From positions 2,666,001 to 2,730,000 of the forward strand of contig NZ_CP024011.1 of the NCBI RefSeq assembly GCF_002688565.1: a stretch of DNA of 64,000 nucleotides, given 5' to 3'. Source of the stretch: Acinetobacter sp. LoGeW2-3 (GTDB lineage Bacteria; Pseudomonadota; Gammaproteobacteria; Pseudomonadales; Moraxellaceae). The position numbers and the translations under genes were made by a program. The notes beneath the pieces were generated by a model. That model made no database searches, had not been told where the DNA came from, and saw only the letters and a list, made by a program, of their open reading frames with translations. Below are positions 9,272 through 18,422 of the stretch, piece after piece (positions within the stretch are counted from its first letter, which is position 1; each line of letters begins with the position of its first letter).

Positions 9272-10327
9272 ATGAACGCTATTCCAATGATCAATGTATT
9301 TAGCAAACCATGCTACAGCCAGTTTGACGATCAGGATTGGGAGATTCTGGCGCATCATTGGTATCCGGTTGCACGTATTCAGGACGTCACCGAAAAGCCG
9401 CAGCAAGTCACTTTGCTGGACGTCAAACTGGCAATCTATAAAACTGAAAGTGGTGCGATTCATCTGGTCCGTGATATCTGTCCGCACCGCGGGGTCCCAC
9501 TGAGTAAGGGATGGGTTTCTGGAGAAAGCATCGTCTGTCCATATCATGGCCTCGAATATAATGAGCGCGGGAAGTGCGTCAAAATTCCGGCACAACCTGA
9601 ACTGACCAAAATTTCTGACCGTTTTTCACTGACCAAATTCCCAGTGGTAGAAAAATACGGTCTGGTGTGGACCAGCCTGTTTAGTCGTGATGAAAGCACA
9701 GCGAATTTCCCCGTACTGGAAACTTGGGATACAACAGAGCATCAATCCATCCTGCCGCCGTTTGTAGATATTGCTGGTTCCAGCGGTCGTCAATTAGAAG
9801 GCTTTATCGATGTCGCACATTTTGCTTTTGTGCATCACAATGCCTTTGCCGATCGAGACAATCCGGTGGTGCCAAAATACAGTACCGAACGTACACCGTA
9901 TGGCCTGCATACCGAATATGTCAGCAATGTCAGCAACTATCCGCATGGCTTGCAACATCTGGCACCAGAAGGCTTTTTATGGAAACGTGTGTTTGATGTC
10001 TATCCGCCATTTTCAGCGACTTTAACTGTACATTTTCCAAATGACGGCATCTTAAAAATTCTGAATGCTTGCTGTCCGGTGTCACATAACAAAACCCGAC
10101 TGTTTGTACCACTGACCCGTAATTTTGATACCACGGGTGATTTACAGGCGGTTTACGATTTCAATGCGCAAATCTTTGCTGAAGATCAGGAAATGGTAGA
10201 AAGCCAAAAACCGGAAGAACTTCCGCTGGATATTTCTATGGAAGCACATTTTGAAGCTGACCGTTCATCGACGACTTATCGACGTATATTAGCCGAAATG
10301 GGATTAAGTAAACGCTATGTTGTTTAA
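9272..10327 (+). CDS. Rieske non-heme iron oxygenase, phthalate/VanA/NdmA-type (copy 2)
   Basis: 351 residues. Rieske ligands C70-x-H72 and C89-x2-H92; mononuclear iron ligands H183 and H188 in FIDVAHFAFVHH, and a late acidic AEDQEMVES segment that should hold the aspartate. Paralogous to the copy at 6851 with the same architecture but clearly diverged, so the two may act on different positions or substrates, as NdmA and NdmB do. AAAAAGG precedes the ATG. Divergent from the LysR gene; upstream of the deaminase and nucleoside importer. No partner reductase is encoded nearby. Confidence 0.85.
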   Translation: MNAIPMINVFSKPCYSQFDDQDWEILAHHWYPVARIQDVTEKPQQVTLLDVKLAIYKTESGAIHLVRDICPHRGVPLSKGWVSGESIVCPYHGLEYNERGKCVKIPAQPELTKISDRFSLTKFPVVEKYGLVWTSLFSRDESTANFPVLETWDTTEHQSILPPFVDIAGSSGRQLEGFIDVAHFAFVHHNAFADRDNPVVPKYSTERTPYGLHTEYVSNVSNYPHGLQHLAPEGFLWKRVFDVYPPFSATLTVHFPNDGILKILNACCPVSHNKTRLFVPLTRNFDTTGDLQAVYDFNAQIFAEDQEMVESQKPEELPLDISMEAHFEADRSSTTYRRILAEMGLSKRYVV

Positions 10328-10437
10328 TGTAAGCGAGTGAGTTCAATTTAATATAGGCTGCATTTAAATAATATGATTTTAAGTGCAGTTTATGTTTTTA
10401 ATATGATTTTATTTAAAATAAATTTTGGAATGATTAA

Positions 10438-10923
10438 ATGAGTCGTCCGAATCAGGAACAGATATTAAATTTTTTGAAACTCTCCAATGAGGTTGGACGT
10501 CGTGCGACCGAGCTAGGGCATCATCCTTTTGGAGCTGTACTGGTCGCGCCAGATCATGAAACGGTACTGTTGACCCAGTGCAATATCGATACGGTCAATC
10601 ATGCCGAATCAACTTTAGCCCGTATAGCAGCGACCAATTATCCCGCGGATTATTTATGGCAATGTACGCTATATACCGCTGTAGAACCTTGCTGCATGTG
10701 TGCTGGAACCATTTATTGGGCCAATATTGGCCGTGTGGTGTATGGCATGTTGGAAGAACGACTGCTGGAATATACCGGCAATCATCAGGAAAACCCGACC
10801 ATGAGTGTCAGCTCAGAATATGTGTTTAGTCATGGACAAAAGGATATTGATCTGATTGGTCCAGTACCTGAGATTGAAGCGGAAATCATCAACTTACAGC
10901 AGCAGTTCTGGCAAAATCGATAA
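10438..10923 (+). CDS. CDA-fold nucleobase/nucleoside deaminase (guanine-deaminase-like)
   Basis: 161 residues, a Zn-dependent cytidine-deaminase-fold enzyme. The catalytic HAE motif is H55-A-E57 and the zinc cysteines are C85 and C88 in EPCCMC. Length and order resemble the small bacterial guanine deaminase GuaD (about 156 residues in Bacillus subtilis) and tRNA adenosine deaminase relatives. The loop between HAE and PCxxC is AT-rich in sequence choice but intact. GGA lies 8 bases before the ATG. Followed by its own terminator. The substrate is probably an aminopurine; that is inference from fold and neighbours. Confidence 0.8.
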   Translation: MSRPNQEQILNFLKLSNEVGRRATELGHHPFGAVLVAPDHETVLLTQCNIDTVNHAESTLARIAATNYPADYLWQCTLYTAVEPCCMCAGTIYWANIGRVVYGMLEERLLEYTGNHQENPTMSVSSEYVFSHGQKDIDLIGPVPEIEAEIINLQQQFWQNR

Positions 10924-10938
10924 ATATTTATCTAAACT

Positions 10939-10968
10939 AAAATCCCATTTTTATAATGGGATTTTTTA
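10939..10968 (+). terminator. Intrinsic terminator after the deaminase gene
   Basis: AATCCCATT and AATGGGATT arms within A- and T-rich flanks, ending in a T run. Confidence 0.8.
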
Positions 10969-11151
10969 TTTTATAGCGTAATAATTTTAAATATAAACGC
11001 CCAATTTAATTGCATCAAATATTAAAAATTGCACTTATTTAAAACATATTTATTTAATATTAAAAAGCAATCTATGTTTATAAATTTAAAAATACGAAAT
11101 CTGAGCTTTTATTTAAAAGGAATAAATTAAATCCATGGTTTCTTAAACAAG

Positions 11152-11168
11152 TTGGAATAGTTATTGCT
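11152..11168 (+). promoter_or_regulatory. Candidate sigma-54 promoter of the nucleoside importer operon
   Basis: TTGGAATAGTTATTGCT keeps the invariant GG (11154-55) and GC (11166-67) separated by 10 bases, and the TTGCT of the -12 box; the -24 box has AAT in place of CAC. It is about 90 bases before the preferred start of the binding-protein gene. Sigma-54 control would fit a nitrogen-scavenging role. Confidence 0.5.
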
Positions 11169-11253
11169 AATTATAAATAGAACCGACTGAACTCATCTGA
11201 GCCAAGTTTTAATGAATGTGCATGTGCACACGTACAAAAAGAGCGGAAAAAAA

Positions 11254-12342
11254 ATGAAAGATAAAAAGACCTTTAAAACTGGATTCAAAACACTCATGGG
11301 GATGTTGCTTGCAGGTGGTCTGATGGCAACATCAATGACTCATGCACAGGATAAAGCCGCGTTTGTATATATTGGTCCAACAAGTGACCATGGCTGGACC
11401 TATTCACATGATCAGGGTCGAATCAAAACTGAGAAAGCGCTGGCAGGCAAGTATAAAACTTCTTATATCGAGAATGTCCCTGAAACTGCCGATGCAGAGC
11501 GTGTGATCCGTAACCTTGCGCAGCAGGGCAATAAAGTCATTTTTGCGACTTCATTCGGCTATATGAATGCCATGGAGAAAGTGTCCAAGCAATTCCCGAA
11601 TACAGTTTTTATGCATGCGACAGGTTATAAGCAAAGTAAAAACCTAGGCGTCTATGACGTACGTACCTATGAGGGTGCCTATATGCTGGGTGTGGTTGCA
11701 GGCCAGAAAACCAAAAACAATACACTCGGCGTTGTAGCATCATTCCCAATTCCAGAAGTGGTGCGTAACATCAATGCCTATACCTTGGGTGCACAAAGCG
11801 TGAATCCAAAAGTAAAAACCAAAGTGATCTGGGTCAATTCTTGGTTTAACCCAGGCAAAGAGCGTGATGCGGCTTTAGCACTCATTGCACAAGGTGCAGA
11901 TGTGCTCATGCAAAATACTGACTCTCCAGCTGTAGTACAAGCTGCTGAGCAGAAAGGTGTTTACGCTTTTGGCTGGGATTCAGATATGAGCAAGTTTGGT
12001 CCTAAAGCGCATCTGGCGGCTTCGGTACTACATTGGGAAAAAATCTATACACCAGTAATGACGCAAGTCAGCAATAAAACCTGGAAACCAAGTGCACTCT
12101 GGTATGGCGTAAAACAAAAAGCGGTTGATATTGAAAACTTTGGTCCAATGGTTACTGCGGATGAGAAGAAAAAAGCTTTAGCTGCACGTGATGCGCTTCT
12201 AAAAGGCACTATCCATCCATTTAGCGGTCCACTCTACAAGCAAGATGGTTCATTGGTGATTGCTAAAGGTAAGCTGGATGATGCGACATTAGGCAAAATG
12301 AACTACTACGTGAAAGGTGTAGAAGGCGCATTACCAAAATAA
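11254..12342 (+). CDS. BMP-family (PnrA/Med-type) nucleoside-binding ABC lipoprotein/periplasmic protein
   Basis: About 362 residues. The N-terminus has a basic region, a hydrophobic core and an AxA cleavage-type end (THA before QDK), a type I signal peptide. The mature part starts with the BMP-family signature KAAFVYIGPTSDHGWTYSHD, cut at 20 residues here. PnrA/BmpA-type proteins bind purine nucleosides or bases for import. The ATG at 11254 gives a normal signal length and has GAGCGG upstream; the frame also opens at 11212. First gene of a four-gene importer (binding protein, ATPase, two permeases) plus the amidohydrolase. Confidence 0.88.
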   Translation: MKDKKTFKTGFKTLMGMLLAGGLMATSMTHAQDKAAFVYIGPTSDHGWTYSHDQGRIKTEKALAGKYKTSYIENVPETADAERVIRNLAQQGNKVIFATSFGYMNAMEKVSKQFPNTVFMHATGYKQSKNLGVYDVRTYEGAYMLGVVAGQKTKNNTLGVVASFPIPEVVRNINAYTLGAQSVNPKVKTKVIWVNSWFNPGKERDAALALIAQGADVLMQNTDSPAVVQAAEQKGVYAFGWDSDMSKFGPKAHLAASVLHWEKIYTPVMTQVSNKTWKPSALWYGVKQKAVDIENFGPMVTADEKKKALAARDALLKGTIHPFSGPLYKQDGSLVIAKGKLDDATLGKMNYYVKGVEGALPK

Positions 12343-12449
12343 TGACAACAATAAGCGGCACTTTGATCTAAAAACAGGTTTGGAGACTCATCTGACACCT
12401 TACCTCAAGTGAGATGAGTCATCCAGCCACATAAAACAGGGCACTGACA

Positions 12450-14051
12450 ATGAACCAAACACAAAATCTGTCTGCGCATTCGCCCAAGCTGAATACAGTT
12501 TCAAATCGAGAAGTTCCACGTCTGGAACTGATTAATATCTGCAAAAGCTATAATTCTCTTAAGGCCAATGACCAGATTCATTTAACTGTTTATCCAGGAC
12601 AGATTCACGCCATTTTAGGTGAAAACGGTGCAGGCAAAAGTACCCTGATGAAAATCATCTATGGCGCGGTCAAAGCAGATCAGGGCCAAATAATCTGGAA
12701 TGGTAAAGAAGTTAAAATTGACAGTCCCTCGATGGCGAGAAAACTCGGGATCGGCATGGTCTATCAGCATTTCTCCCTGTTTGAGACACTGACTGTCGTT
12801 GAAAATATTTTATTGGGACTCGATGAAAAAATAGATCGATCTGAACTCAGTAAAAAGATTATTGATGTTTCTGAACAATACGGTTTACCTGTCGATCCAC
12901 GACGAGAAGTGCATTCCTTATCTGTGGGTGAACGCCAGCGTGTCGAAATCATTCGTTGCCTGTTACAGCATCCTAAGCTGATTATTCTGGATGAACCCAC
13001 TTCTGTGCTAACACCACAGGCCGTACGACAATTATTTAAAACCTTACGACTGCTGTCATCTCAAGGCGTATCCATTCTCTATATCAGCCATAAGCTGCAT
13101 GAAATCAAAGAACTCTGTGATGAAGCAACCATTTTGCGTAATGGATGCGTGACTGGCAATGTCGATCCACGAGAAAAATCCATCAGTGAACTGGCACGGC
13201 TGATGATTGGTCGGGATTTACCAACCTATGTACGCGCAGAATATCAAGGTACGCCTGAAACCTGCTTCGAAGTGAAAAACCTCAGCTTTCAATCCGATGA
13301 TCCTTTTAGCGTTTCTTTAAAAAATATCAATCTCAGCGTGCAAGCTGGGGAAATTATGGGCATTGCCGGTATTTCAGGAAATGGTCAGGCTGAACTGCTG
13401 TCTTTGCTTTCAGGTGAAGCACTGACCAAAAACGGCATGCTGTATCTGGAACAGCAGGACATTACTGCACTGAGTGCTGGTCAACGCCGCGATGTTGGAC
13501 TGGGCTTTGTTCCAGAAGAACGTTTAGGTCGTGGTGCCGTACCGAATATGACCCTGTCACAAAATGCGCTACTAACGGCCTATCGCCAAAAATTTACCCA
13601 ATGGGGGCTGATTAAATTTCAGAATATTCAGTCTTTCGCAGAAAAAATTATCGAAAAATTTGGCGTGAAAGCCAGTGGTGCATCAGCAGAAGCCCGCTCT
13701 TTATCAGGCGGTAATCTACAGAAATTTATTGTCGGCCGTGAAATTCTACAAAACCCGAAATTTCTGATCGTGGCTCAGCCTACCTGGGGTGTGGACGTCG
13801 GTGCTTCCATGTTTATCCGCCAGACACTCATTGACCTATCCCGTCAGGGGGTCGGTATTTTGGTAATTTCTGAAGAACTGGAAGAGCTGTTTGAGATGAG
13901 CGATCGCATTTGTGTACTTGCCAATGGGGAATTATCCGATCCTGTACCGACTCATGAAACCAATGCGGAAAGCATCGGTTTACTCATGTCGGGTATCCAG
14001 CAGCATGCAACACCCTCTGCAACAACAGAAGAGGAACGTATTCATGCTTAA
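12450..14051 (+). CDS. Nucleoside ABC importer ATPase, two fused ABC domains
   Basis: 533 residues with tandem ABC domains, as in NupO/RbsA/YufO-type ATPases. Domain 1 has Walker A GENGAGKST (about 57-65), signature LSVGERQRVEI and Walker B LIILDEPTS. Domain 2 has a degenerate Walker A (GISGNGQAE), signature LSGGNLQKF and a weak Walker B (FLIVAQPTWG, E replaced by Q), so the second site probably hydrolyses ATP poorly, which is common in this family. AGGG precedes the ATG. Powers the permeases encoded directly downstream. Confidence 0.92.
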   Translation: MNQTQNLSAHSPKLNTVSNREVPRLELINICKSYNSLKANDQIHLTVYPGQIHAILGENGAGKSTLMKIIYGAVKADQGQIIWNGKEVKIDSPSMARKLGIGMVYQHFSLFETLTVVENILLGLDEKIDRSELSKKIIDVSEQYGLPVDPRREVHSLSVGERQRVEIIRCLLQHPKLIILDEPTSVLTPQAVRQLFKTLRLLSSQGVSILYISHKLHEIKELCDEATILRNGCVTGNVDPREKSISELARLMIGRDLPTYVRAEYQGTPETCFEVKNLSFQSDDPFSVSLKNINLSVQAGEIMGIAGISGNGQAELLSLLSGEALTKNGMLYLEQQDITALSAGQRRDVGLGFVPEERLGRGAVPNMTLSQNALLTAYRQKFTQWGLIKFQNIQSFAEKIIEKFGVKASGASAEARSLSGGNLQKFIVGREILQNPKFLIVAQPTWGVDVGASMFIRQTLIDLSRQGVGILVISEELEELFEMSDRICVLANGELSDPVPTHETNAESIGLLMSGIQQHATPSATTEEERIHA

Positions 14052-14092
14052 AACCGTATTCAAACAATTAATACCTTTGGGAGGATGAGCAC

Positions 14093-15190
14093 ATGCATTT
14101 ACTCGAACCGCGTGAACATCCATCACAATTGATGAAATGGTTATCACCAGTTATTGCCTTGGCGGCTATGCTGGTCGTTGGCAGTATTTTATTTTTAATG
14201 CTGGGGATTAGCCCCGCAAAAGCCATGTATGTGTTTTTTATTGAACCGCTGATGACCTCTTATGGCTGGAGTGAACTGGCAGTTAAAGCTGGACCATTAA
14301 TTCTGATCGCACTGGGCTTAGCCGTTGGCTTCCGTGCCAAATTATTCAATATCGGAGCTGAAGGTCAGCTGATCATGGGTGCCATTTTTGGTGGTGGGAT
14401 CGCACTATTATTTCATGAGCAAACAGGCTGGTGGATTCTCCCGCTGATGATTGTTATGGGTGCCATTGGCGGTGCTGTATGGGGTGCAATTCCTGCTTTA
14501 TTAAAGACTCATTTTAATGCTGAAGAAACGCTAACCACCTTGATGATGAATTATGTGGCGCTGTTTGTATTGCTGTATCTGGTCAATGGGCCATGGCGCG
14601 ATGCTGAAGGCATGAATTTCCCGCAAACCGTGATGTTTAGTGATGGTGCGCTGTTGTCAATGATTCTGGAAGGGACACGCGTCAATGCTTCGATTTTTAT
14701 TACGATTGTGGCTGTGATTCTATTTTGGGTGTTTATGCGTAAAAGCCTGACAGCATTCAAACTGGAAGTCAGCGGGCAGGCACCTTTAGCCGCTAAATAT
14801 GCAGGCTTTTCATCTTCCAAAGCGATTTGGCTCAGTTTGGTTATTTCCGGAATGATGGCAGGCATTGCCGGGATTTGTGAAGTGGCAGGTCCGATTGGAC
14901 AGCTCAATCCAAACCTGTCACCAGGTTATGGTTATGCCGCGATTATTGTAGCTTATCTCGGACGTTTAAACCCAATTGGGATCGTACTTTCTGGTTCCTT
15001 CATGGCGCTCATCTACCTAGGTGGGGAAATGGCACAAATGCAATTACAACTCCCAGTTGCGATTACCGGAATTTTCCAAGGTTTATTACTGTTTTTCCTG
15101 TTGGCATCTGATGCCTTGATTGAAAACCGCTACCGCTTTGCCAAAAAACGTGTGATCCCTGCAGTTGAAACTGCCTCGACTCATGCTTAA
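14093..15190 (+). CDS. Nucleoside ABC importer permease 1
   Basis: 365 residues, about 9-10 membrane segments, of the BPD_transp_2 (RbsC/NupP/YufP-like) family. Family signature FNIGAEGQLIMGA is visible at about residues 81-93, and the C-terminal region GPIGQLNPNLSPGYGY is typical of purine nucleoside permeases. The strong GGGAGGA eight bases upstream fixes the start. It pairs with the next gene to form a heterodimeric channel in the inner membrane. Confidence 0.92.
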   Translation: MHLLEPREHPSQLMKWLSPVIALAAMLVVGSILFLMLGISPAKAMYVFFIEPLMTSYGWSELAVKAGPLILIALGLAVGFRAKLFNIGAEGQLIMGAIFGGGIALLFHEQTGWWILPLMIVMGAIGGAVWGAIPALLKTHFNAEETLTTLMMNYVALFVLLYLVNGPWRDAEGMNFPQTVMFSDGALLSMILEGTRVNASIFITIVAVILFWVFMRKSLTAFKLEVSGQAPLAAKYAGFSSSKAIWLSLVISGMMAGIAGICEVAGPIGQLNPNLSPGYGYAAIIVAYLGRLNPIGIVLSGSFMALIYLGGEMAQMQLQLPVAITGIFQGLLLFFLLASDALIENRYRFAKKRVIPAVETASTHA

Positions 15191-15211
15191 TAGAATAAGA
15201 GGAAGAAAAAA

Positions 15212-16132
15212 ATGGCTATAGAAATCACTGCAATACTTGCAGGAACAATCGCCGCAGCAACGCCTCTGATCTTTGCAGGCTTAGGGGAGTTGGTATCACA
15301 ACGGACTGGTGTGATTAATTTAGGTGTGGAAGGCATGATGCTGGTCGGCGCGATTGCTGGTTTTGCTTTCGCTGCCCAATATGAGGCCAGTGTGTTTAGC
15401 GCTTTATTGATCGGTGGACTGGCGGGGATGCTCATGGCATTGCTGTTTGCTTTTTTCACTTTATCCCTGAGCACTAATCAGTCCGCATGCGGTTTAGCTT
15501 TAACTATTTTTGGTCTCGGTATTTCTGCTTTCTTGGGACAAAACTATGTCAGCATGGCTTTACCAGGGTTAAGCAACTGGAATATTCCTGTATTAGCCGA
15601 TATTCCATTCATTGGTCCAATCTTGTTCCAACAAAACTATGTGGTTTATCTGTCGATACTGGCATTTTTCGCGATCTGGTTTGTGCTGACTAAAACCCGT
15701 TTAGGTCTGCTCTTAAAGGCAGTCGGAGAGTCGCCTGAAAGTGCCCATGCCATGGGATATAACGTGCTCGCAATCCGCTACGGCGCTGTACTATTTGGCG
15801 GACTCATGGCAGGGATTGGTGGTGCCTTCTTATCGACGGTTTATACCCCGATGTGGATTGAAAATATGGTCGCAGGTCGTGGCTGGATCGCAATTGCTTT
15901 AGTAGTTTTTGCTGTGTGGAAGCCAACCCGACTTATGCTGGGTGCTTATCTGTTTGGTGGGGTGACGATTCTACAATTTCATGCACAAGCACTTGGGATT
16001 AAAGTCCCCAATGAATTCTTAGCAGCGCTGCCGTATCTGGCAACTATTGTGGTTCTGGTGGTGATTTCCCGCGACAAGAAACTTTTAAAGATGAATTTGC
16101 CAGCGTCATTAGGCAAAACTTTCGTGCCTTAA
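15212..16132 (+). CDS. Nucleoside ABC importer permease 2
   Basis: 306 residues, 8-9 membrane segments, second BPD_transp_2 permease (NupQ/YufQ-like). The signature NLGVEGMMLVGA near residues 35-46 matches the paired permease. It starts 21 bases after permease 1 with AGAGGA upstream, so the two are co-translated in one operon. Substrate specificity is set by the binding protein upstream; purine-like nucleosides or bases are inferred. Confidence 0.92.
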   Translation: MAIEITAILAGTIAAATPLIFAGLGELVSQRTGVINLGVEGMMLVGAIAGFAFAAQYEASVFSALLIGGLAGMLMALLFAFFTLSLSTNQSACGLALTIFGLGISAFLGQNYVSMALPGLSNWNIPVLADIPFIGPILFQQNYVVYLSILAFFAIWFVLTKTRLGLLLKAVGESPESAHAMGYNVLAIRYGAVLFGGLMAGIGGAFLSTVYTPMWIENMVAGRGWIAIALVVFAVWKPTRLMLGAYLFGGVTILQFHAQALGIKVPNEFLAALPYLATIVVLVVISRDKKLLKMNLPASLGKTFVP

Positions 16133-16164
16133 AGCGCATTAATGAAAAGATGATGTAGAGCAAA

Positions 16165-17550
16165 ATGAAAATATTAGCAGCAGCCTATGTGCTGACCATG
16201 AATCATCAAAATGAATGTATCAAAAATGGGGCAGTGTTGCTTGATGGAGACAAAATCAAAGCCGTTGGCACCAAAGCTGAACTGACCCAGCAATATCCCA
16301 ATGTGATGGTACATGATTATCCTAAAGCCTTGCTCATGCCTGGCTTGATCAATACGCACTGTCATTCTGGGCTCTTAAGGGGTACTGCGGAAGGACTGCC
16401 TGTCTGGGACTGGTTGCAGCAGTTTATTGATCCTATGCATCGTGTTCTGCTACCCGGAGATGCCAAGGCTGCATCCTATCTCTGTTATGCAGAAGCATTA
16501 CTCTCCGGTACCACAACCATCGTAGATATGTGGCGTTATATGGATGGCAGTGCTGAGGCGGTAAAAGACTTAGGAATTCGTGCTGTTCTGGTGCCTTATG
16601 TAGCTGAGCATCCAGACCATGACTATTTTGAAACCCTAAAAAGCAATGAGGCATTGATTAATCGCTGGCATCAACAAAATCATGGGCAAATTCAGGTTTG
16701 GGTCGGTTTAGAACATTTATTTTATGCAGAACCGCATGCGCTAAAACGGATTCAAAGCTTATGTCAGGATTATCAGACGGGTTTTCATACTCACAGTAAT
16801 GAGAGTCAGTTTGATGTTCAGGAAAACTTACGCCGTCATGGGGCACGTCCCATCCAAACCCTGGAACACCTAGGTTTGTTAGATTTACCGCAAACCCTCC
16901 TTGCACATTGTGTCTGGGCAGATTCGACTGAAATTCAAATTATGAAACAACACAATGTCGGCGTTGCCCATAATCCAATTTCCAATATGAAACTGGCTTC
17001 GGGTGCAGCGCCTGTGCTGGAGATGCTCAAACAGGGAATTGCAGTAGGCTTGGGTACAGATGGTGAAAAGGAAAATAATAATCTGGATATGTTTGAAGAA
17101 ATGAAAACGGCGTCCTTATTGGCGAAATTCTCTACTTTAGATGCCGCAGCGTTGGATTCATTATCTATTTGTCAGATGGCGACGCGCACTGGTGCAAAAG
17201 CCTTAGGTATGCAGAATCAGATTGGCAGTCTTGAATTAGGTAAATTAGCAGACATCATTGCTGTGAATATAGCGACACCACGTATGACCCCATTGGTCGA
17301 TGAAGGTCGACTCTTCAATTTATATACCAATCTGGTGCATGCGGTTCAGGGACAGGATGTGGTGATGACCATGGTCGGCGGTAAAATTGTGGTTGAAGAT
17401 GGAAAATTGCTGAATGCAGATTTGCAAAGCTTAATTGATGAAGTGAATCGAGTGACGCCTTTACTCTTTGAACGTCGTGACACATGGATGGCGCAAAAAG
17501 GAAAAGCCGTCAATGAGTTAAATCGGAATACTGTTGAGGAAACTGAATAA
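16165..17550 (+). CDS. Amidohydrolase deaminase (MtaD/8-oxoguanine deaminase/AtzA-TrzN superfamily)
   Basis: 461 residues, cytosolic TIM-barrel metal hydrolase. Metal ligands: H65-x-H67 (NTHCHSG), a later HTHSNES histidine (about 212), LAHCVW (about 247) and the catalytic Asp in GTDGEKENN (about 301). This subtype deaminates purine or pterin-like rings (MtaD, 8-oxoguanine deaminase) or dechlorinates triazines. It sits 33 bases after the second permease, so it should act on what the importer brings in. The exact substrate cannot be read. A second, unrelated deaminase (10438) lies in the same cluster. Confidence 0.88.
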   Translation: MKILAAAYVLTMNHQNECIKNGAVLLDGDKIKAVGTKAELTQQYPNVMVHDYPKALLMPGLINTHCHSGLLRGTAEGLPVWDWLQQFIDPMHRVLLPGDAKAASYLCYAEALLSGTTTIVDMWRYMDGSAEAVKDLGIRAVLVPYVAEHPDHDYFETLKSNEALINRWHQQNHGQIQVWVGLEHLFYAEPHALKRIQSLCQDYQTGFHTHSNESQFDVQENLRRHGARPIQTLEHLGLLDLPQTLLAHCVWADSTEIQIMKQHNVGVAHNPISNMKLASGAAPVLEMLKQGIAVGLGTDGEKENNNLDMFEEMKTASLLAKFSTLDAAALDSLSICQMATRTGAKALGMQNQIGSLELGKLADIIAVNIATPRMTPLVDEGRLFNLYTNLVHAVQGQDVVMTMVGGKIVVEDGKLLNADLQSLIDEVNRVTPLLFERRDTWMAQKGKAVNELNRNTVEETE

Positions 17551-17606
17551 ATAGATTAAAAATAAAATTCGCTATGTTGTAGTAAATATAAAGAAAAACT
17601 AAGACG

Positions 17607-17640
17607 ATTGGACTTATCATTGATGAATAAGTCCAATTTC
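17607..17640 (+). terminator. Probable terminator of the purine cluster
   Basis: Eleven-base perfect arms (17607-17617, 17627-17637) with a 9-base loop, but only a short T run, so termination strength is uncertain. Confidence 0.55.
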
Positions 17641-17662
17641 AATAACCAAAGATTCAGATCTC

Positions 17663-18346
17663 ATGACAGCGCTTTGTAGAACTATTCAAGGAACAGATTA
17701 CACCGCCATTTATGTGGTCGGGGACCTGCACGGTTGCTATAACTTACTCATGCAAGAGTTAGAAAAAGTCTGCTTTAATTTTGAGACCGACTTACTGATT
17801 TGCACCGGTGATCTGGTGGATCGTGGCCGTGAAAACCTGGAATGTGTATCACTGTTGGATCAACCCTGGTTTTGCAGCGTTCGCGGCAATCATGAGGAAA
17901 TGTGCATCAAAGGTCGCGATGATGTCTGGATGCAGGAGATGCATGCTCGTAATGGCGGCGAGTGGTTTTATCTCTTGCCAATAGAAAAACAGGATCAATT
18001 AAGCGATATTTTCTTGGCACTTCCCTTAGTGATTGAAGTCCAGCTAGAAGATAAAAAGATTGGCATTCTGCACGCTGATATTGATATCCATGAATGGAAC
18101 CGGTTTAAGAAAAAAATTGACAAAGGTGAGCGGAAACTTCCGGGTTTAACTTCAGCCTATGCCAATGCTTTATGGGGCAGAGGGCGCATCAGGAATCATT
18201 CTTATCGCTATAGAACAGTCAAAAACATTGATGAAATTTATTTAGGGCATACTATTGTGAATAGACATACCCAGATTGATAACTGCCACTATATTGATGT
18301 CGGTTCTTCTTATACGCAGAGGCTGTGTATCGTCAAAATTAAATAA
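17663..18346 (+). CDS. PP1-type metallophosphoesterase (PrpA/PrpB-like protein phosphatase)
   Basis: 227 residues, the length of bacterial and lambda-type Ser/Thr phosphatases. The PPP metal motifs are in order: GDLHG (about 22-26), GDLVDRG (about 50-56), GNHEEM (about 77-82), then the distal histidines HAD and GHT. The family removes phosphate from proteins or small phosphoesters using Mn or Fe/Zn. No membrane segment. Monocistronic, convergent with cyanase. Its target is unknown; the Ser/Thr kinase at 20024 is nearby, which is only a positional hint. Confidence 0.85.
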   Translation: MTALCRTIQGTDYTAIYVVGDLHGCYNLLMQELEKVCFNFETDLLICTGDLVDRGRENLECVSLLDQPWFCSVRGNHEEMCIKGRDDVWMQEMHARNGGEWFYLLPIEKQDQLSDIFLALPLVIEVQLEDKKIGILHADIDIHEWNRFKKKIDKGERKLPGLTSAYANALWGRGRIRNHSYRYRTVKNIDEIYLGHTIVNRHTQIDNCHYIDVGSSYTQRLCIVKIK

Positions 18347-18384
18347 GTTTAAGCACGATAAGAAAGAAAGTTTTCATTCGAAAT

Positions 18385-18412
18385 ATAAAGCCATCTCATT
18401 CGATGGCTTTAT
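18385..18412. terminator. Bidirectional terminator
   Basis: Eleven-base arms (18385-18395, 18402-18412), 6-base loop, between the convergent phosphatase and cynS genes. Confidence 0.75.
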
Positions 18413-18422
18413 CACATGCTGA

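Noticed and set aside
9245..9595. 116-residue minus-strand frame over the start of Rieske copy 2
   Set aside because: It overlaps the conserved Rieske domain on the other strand and has no family features.
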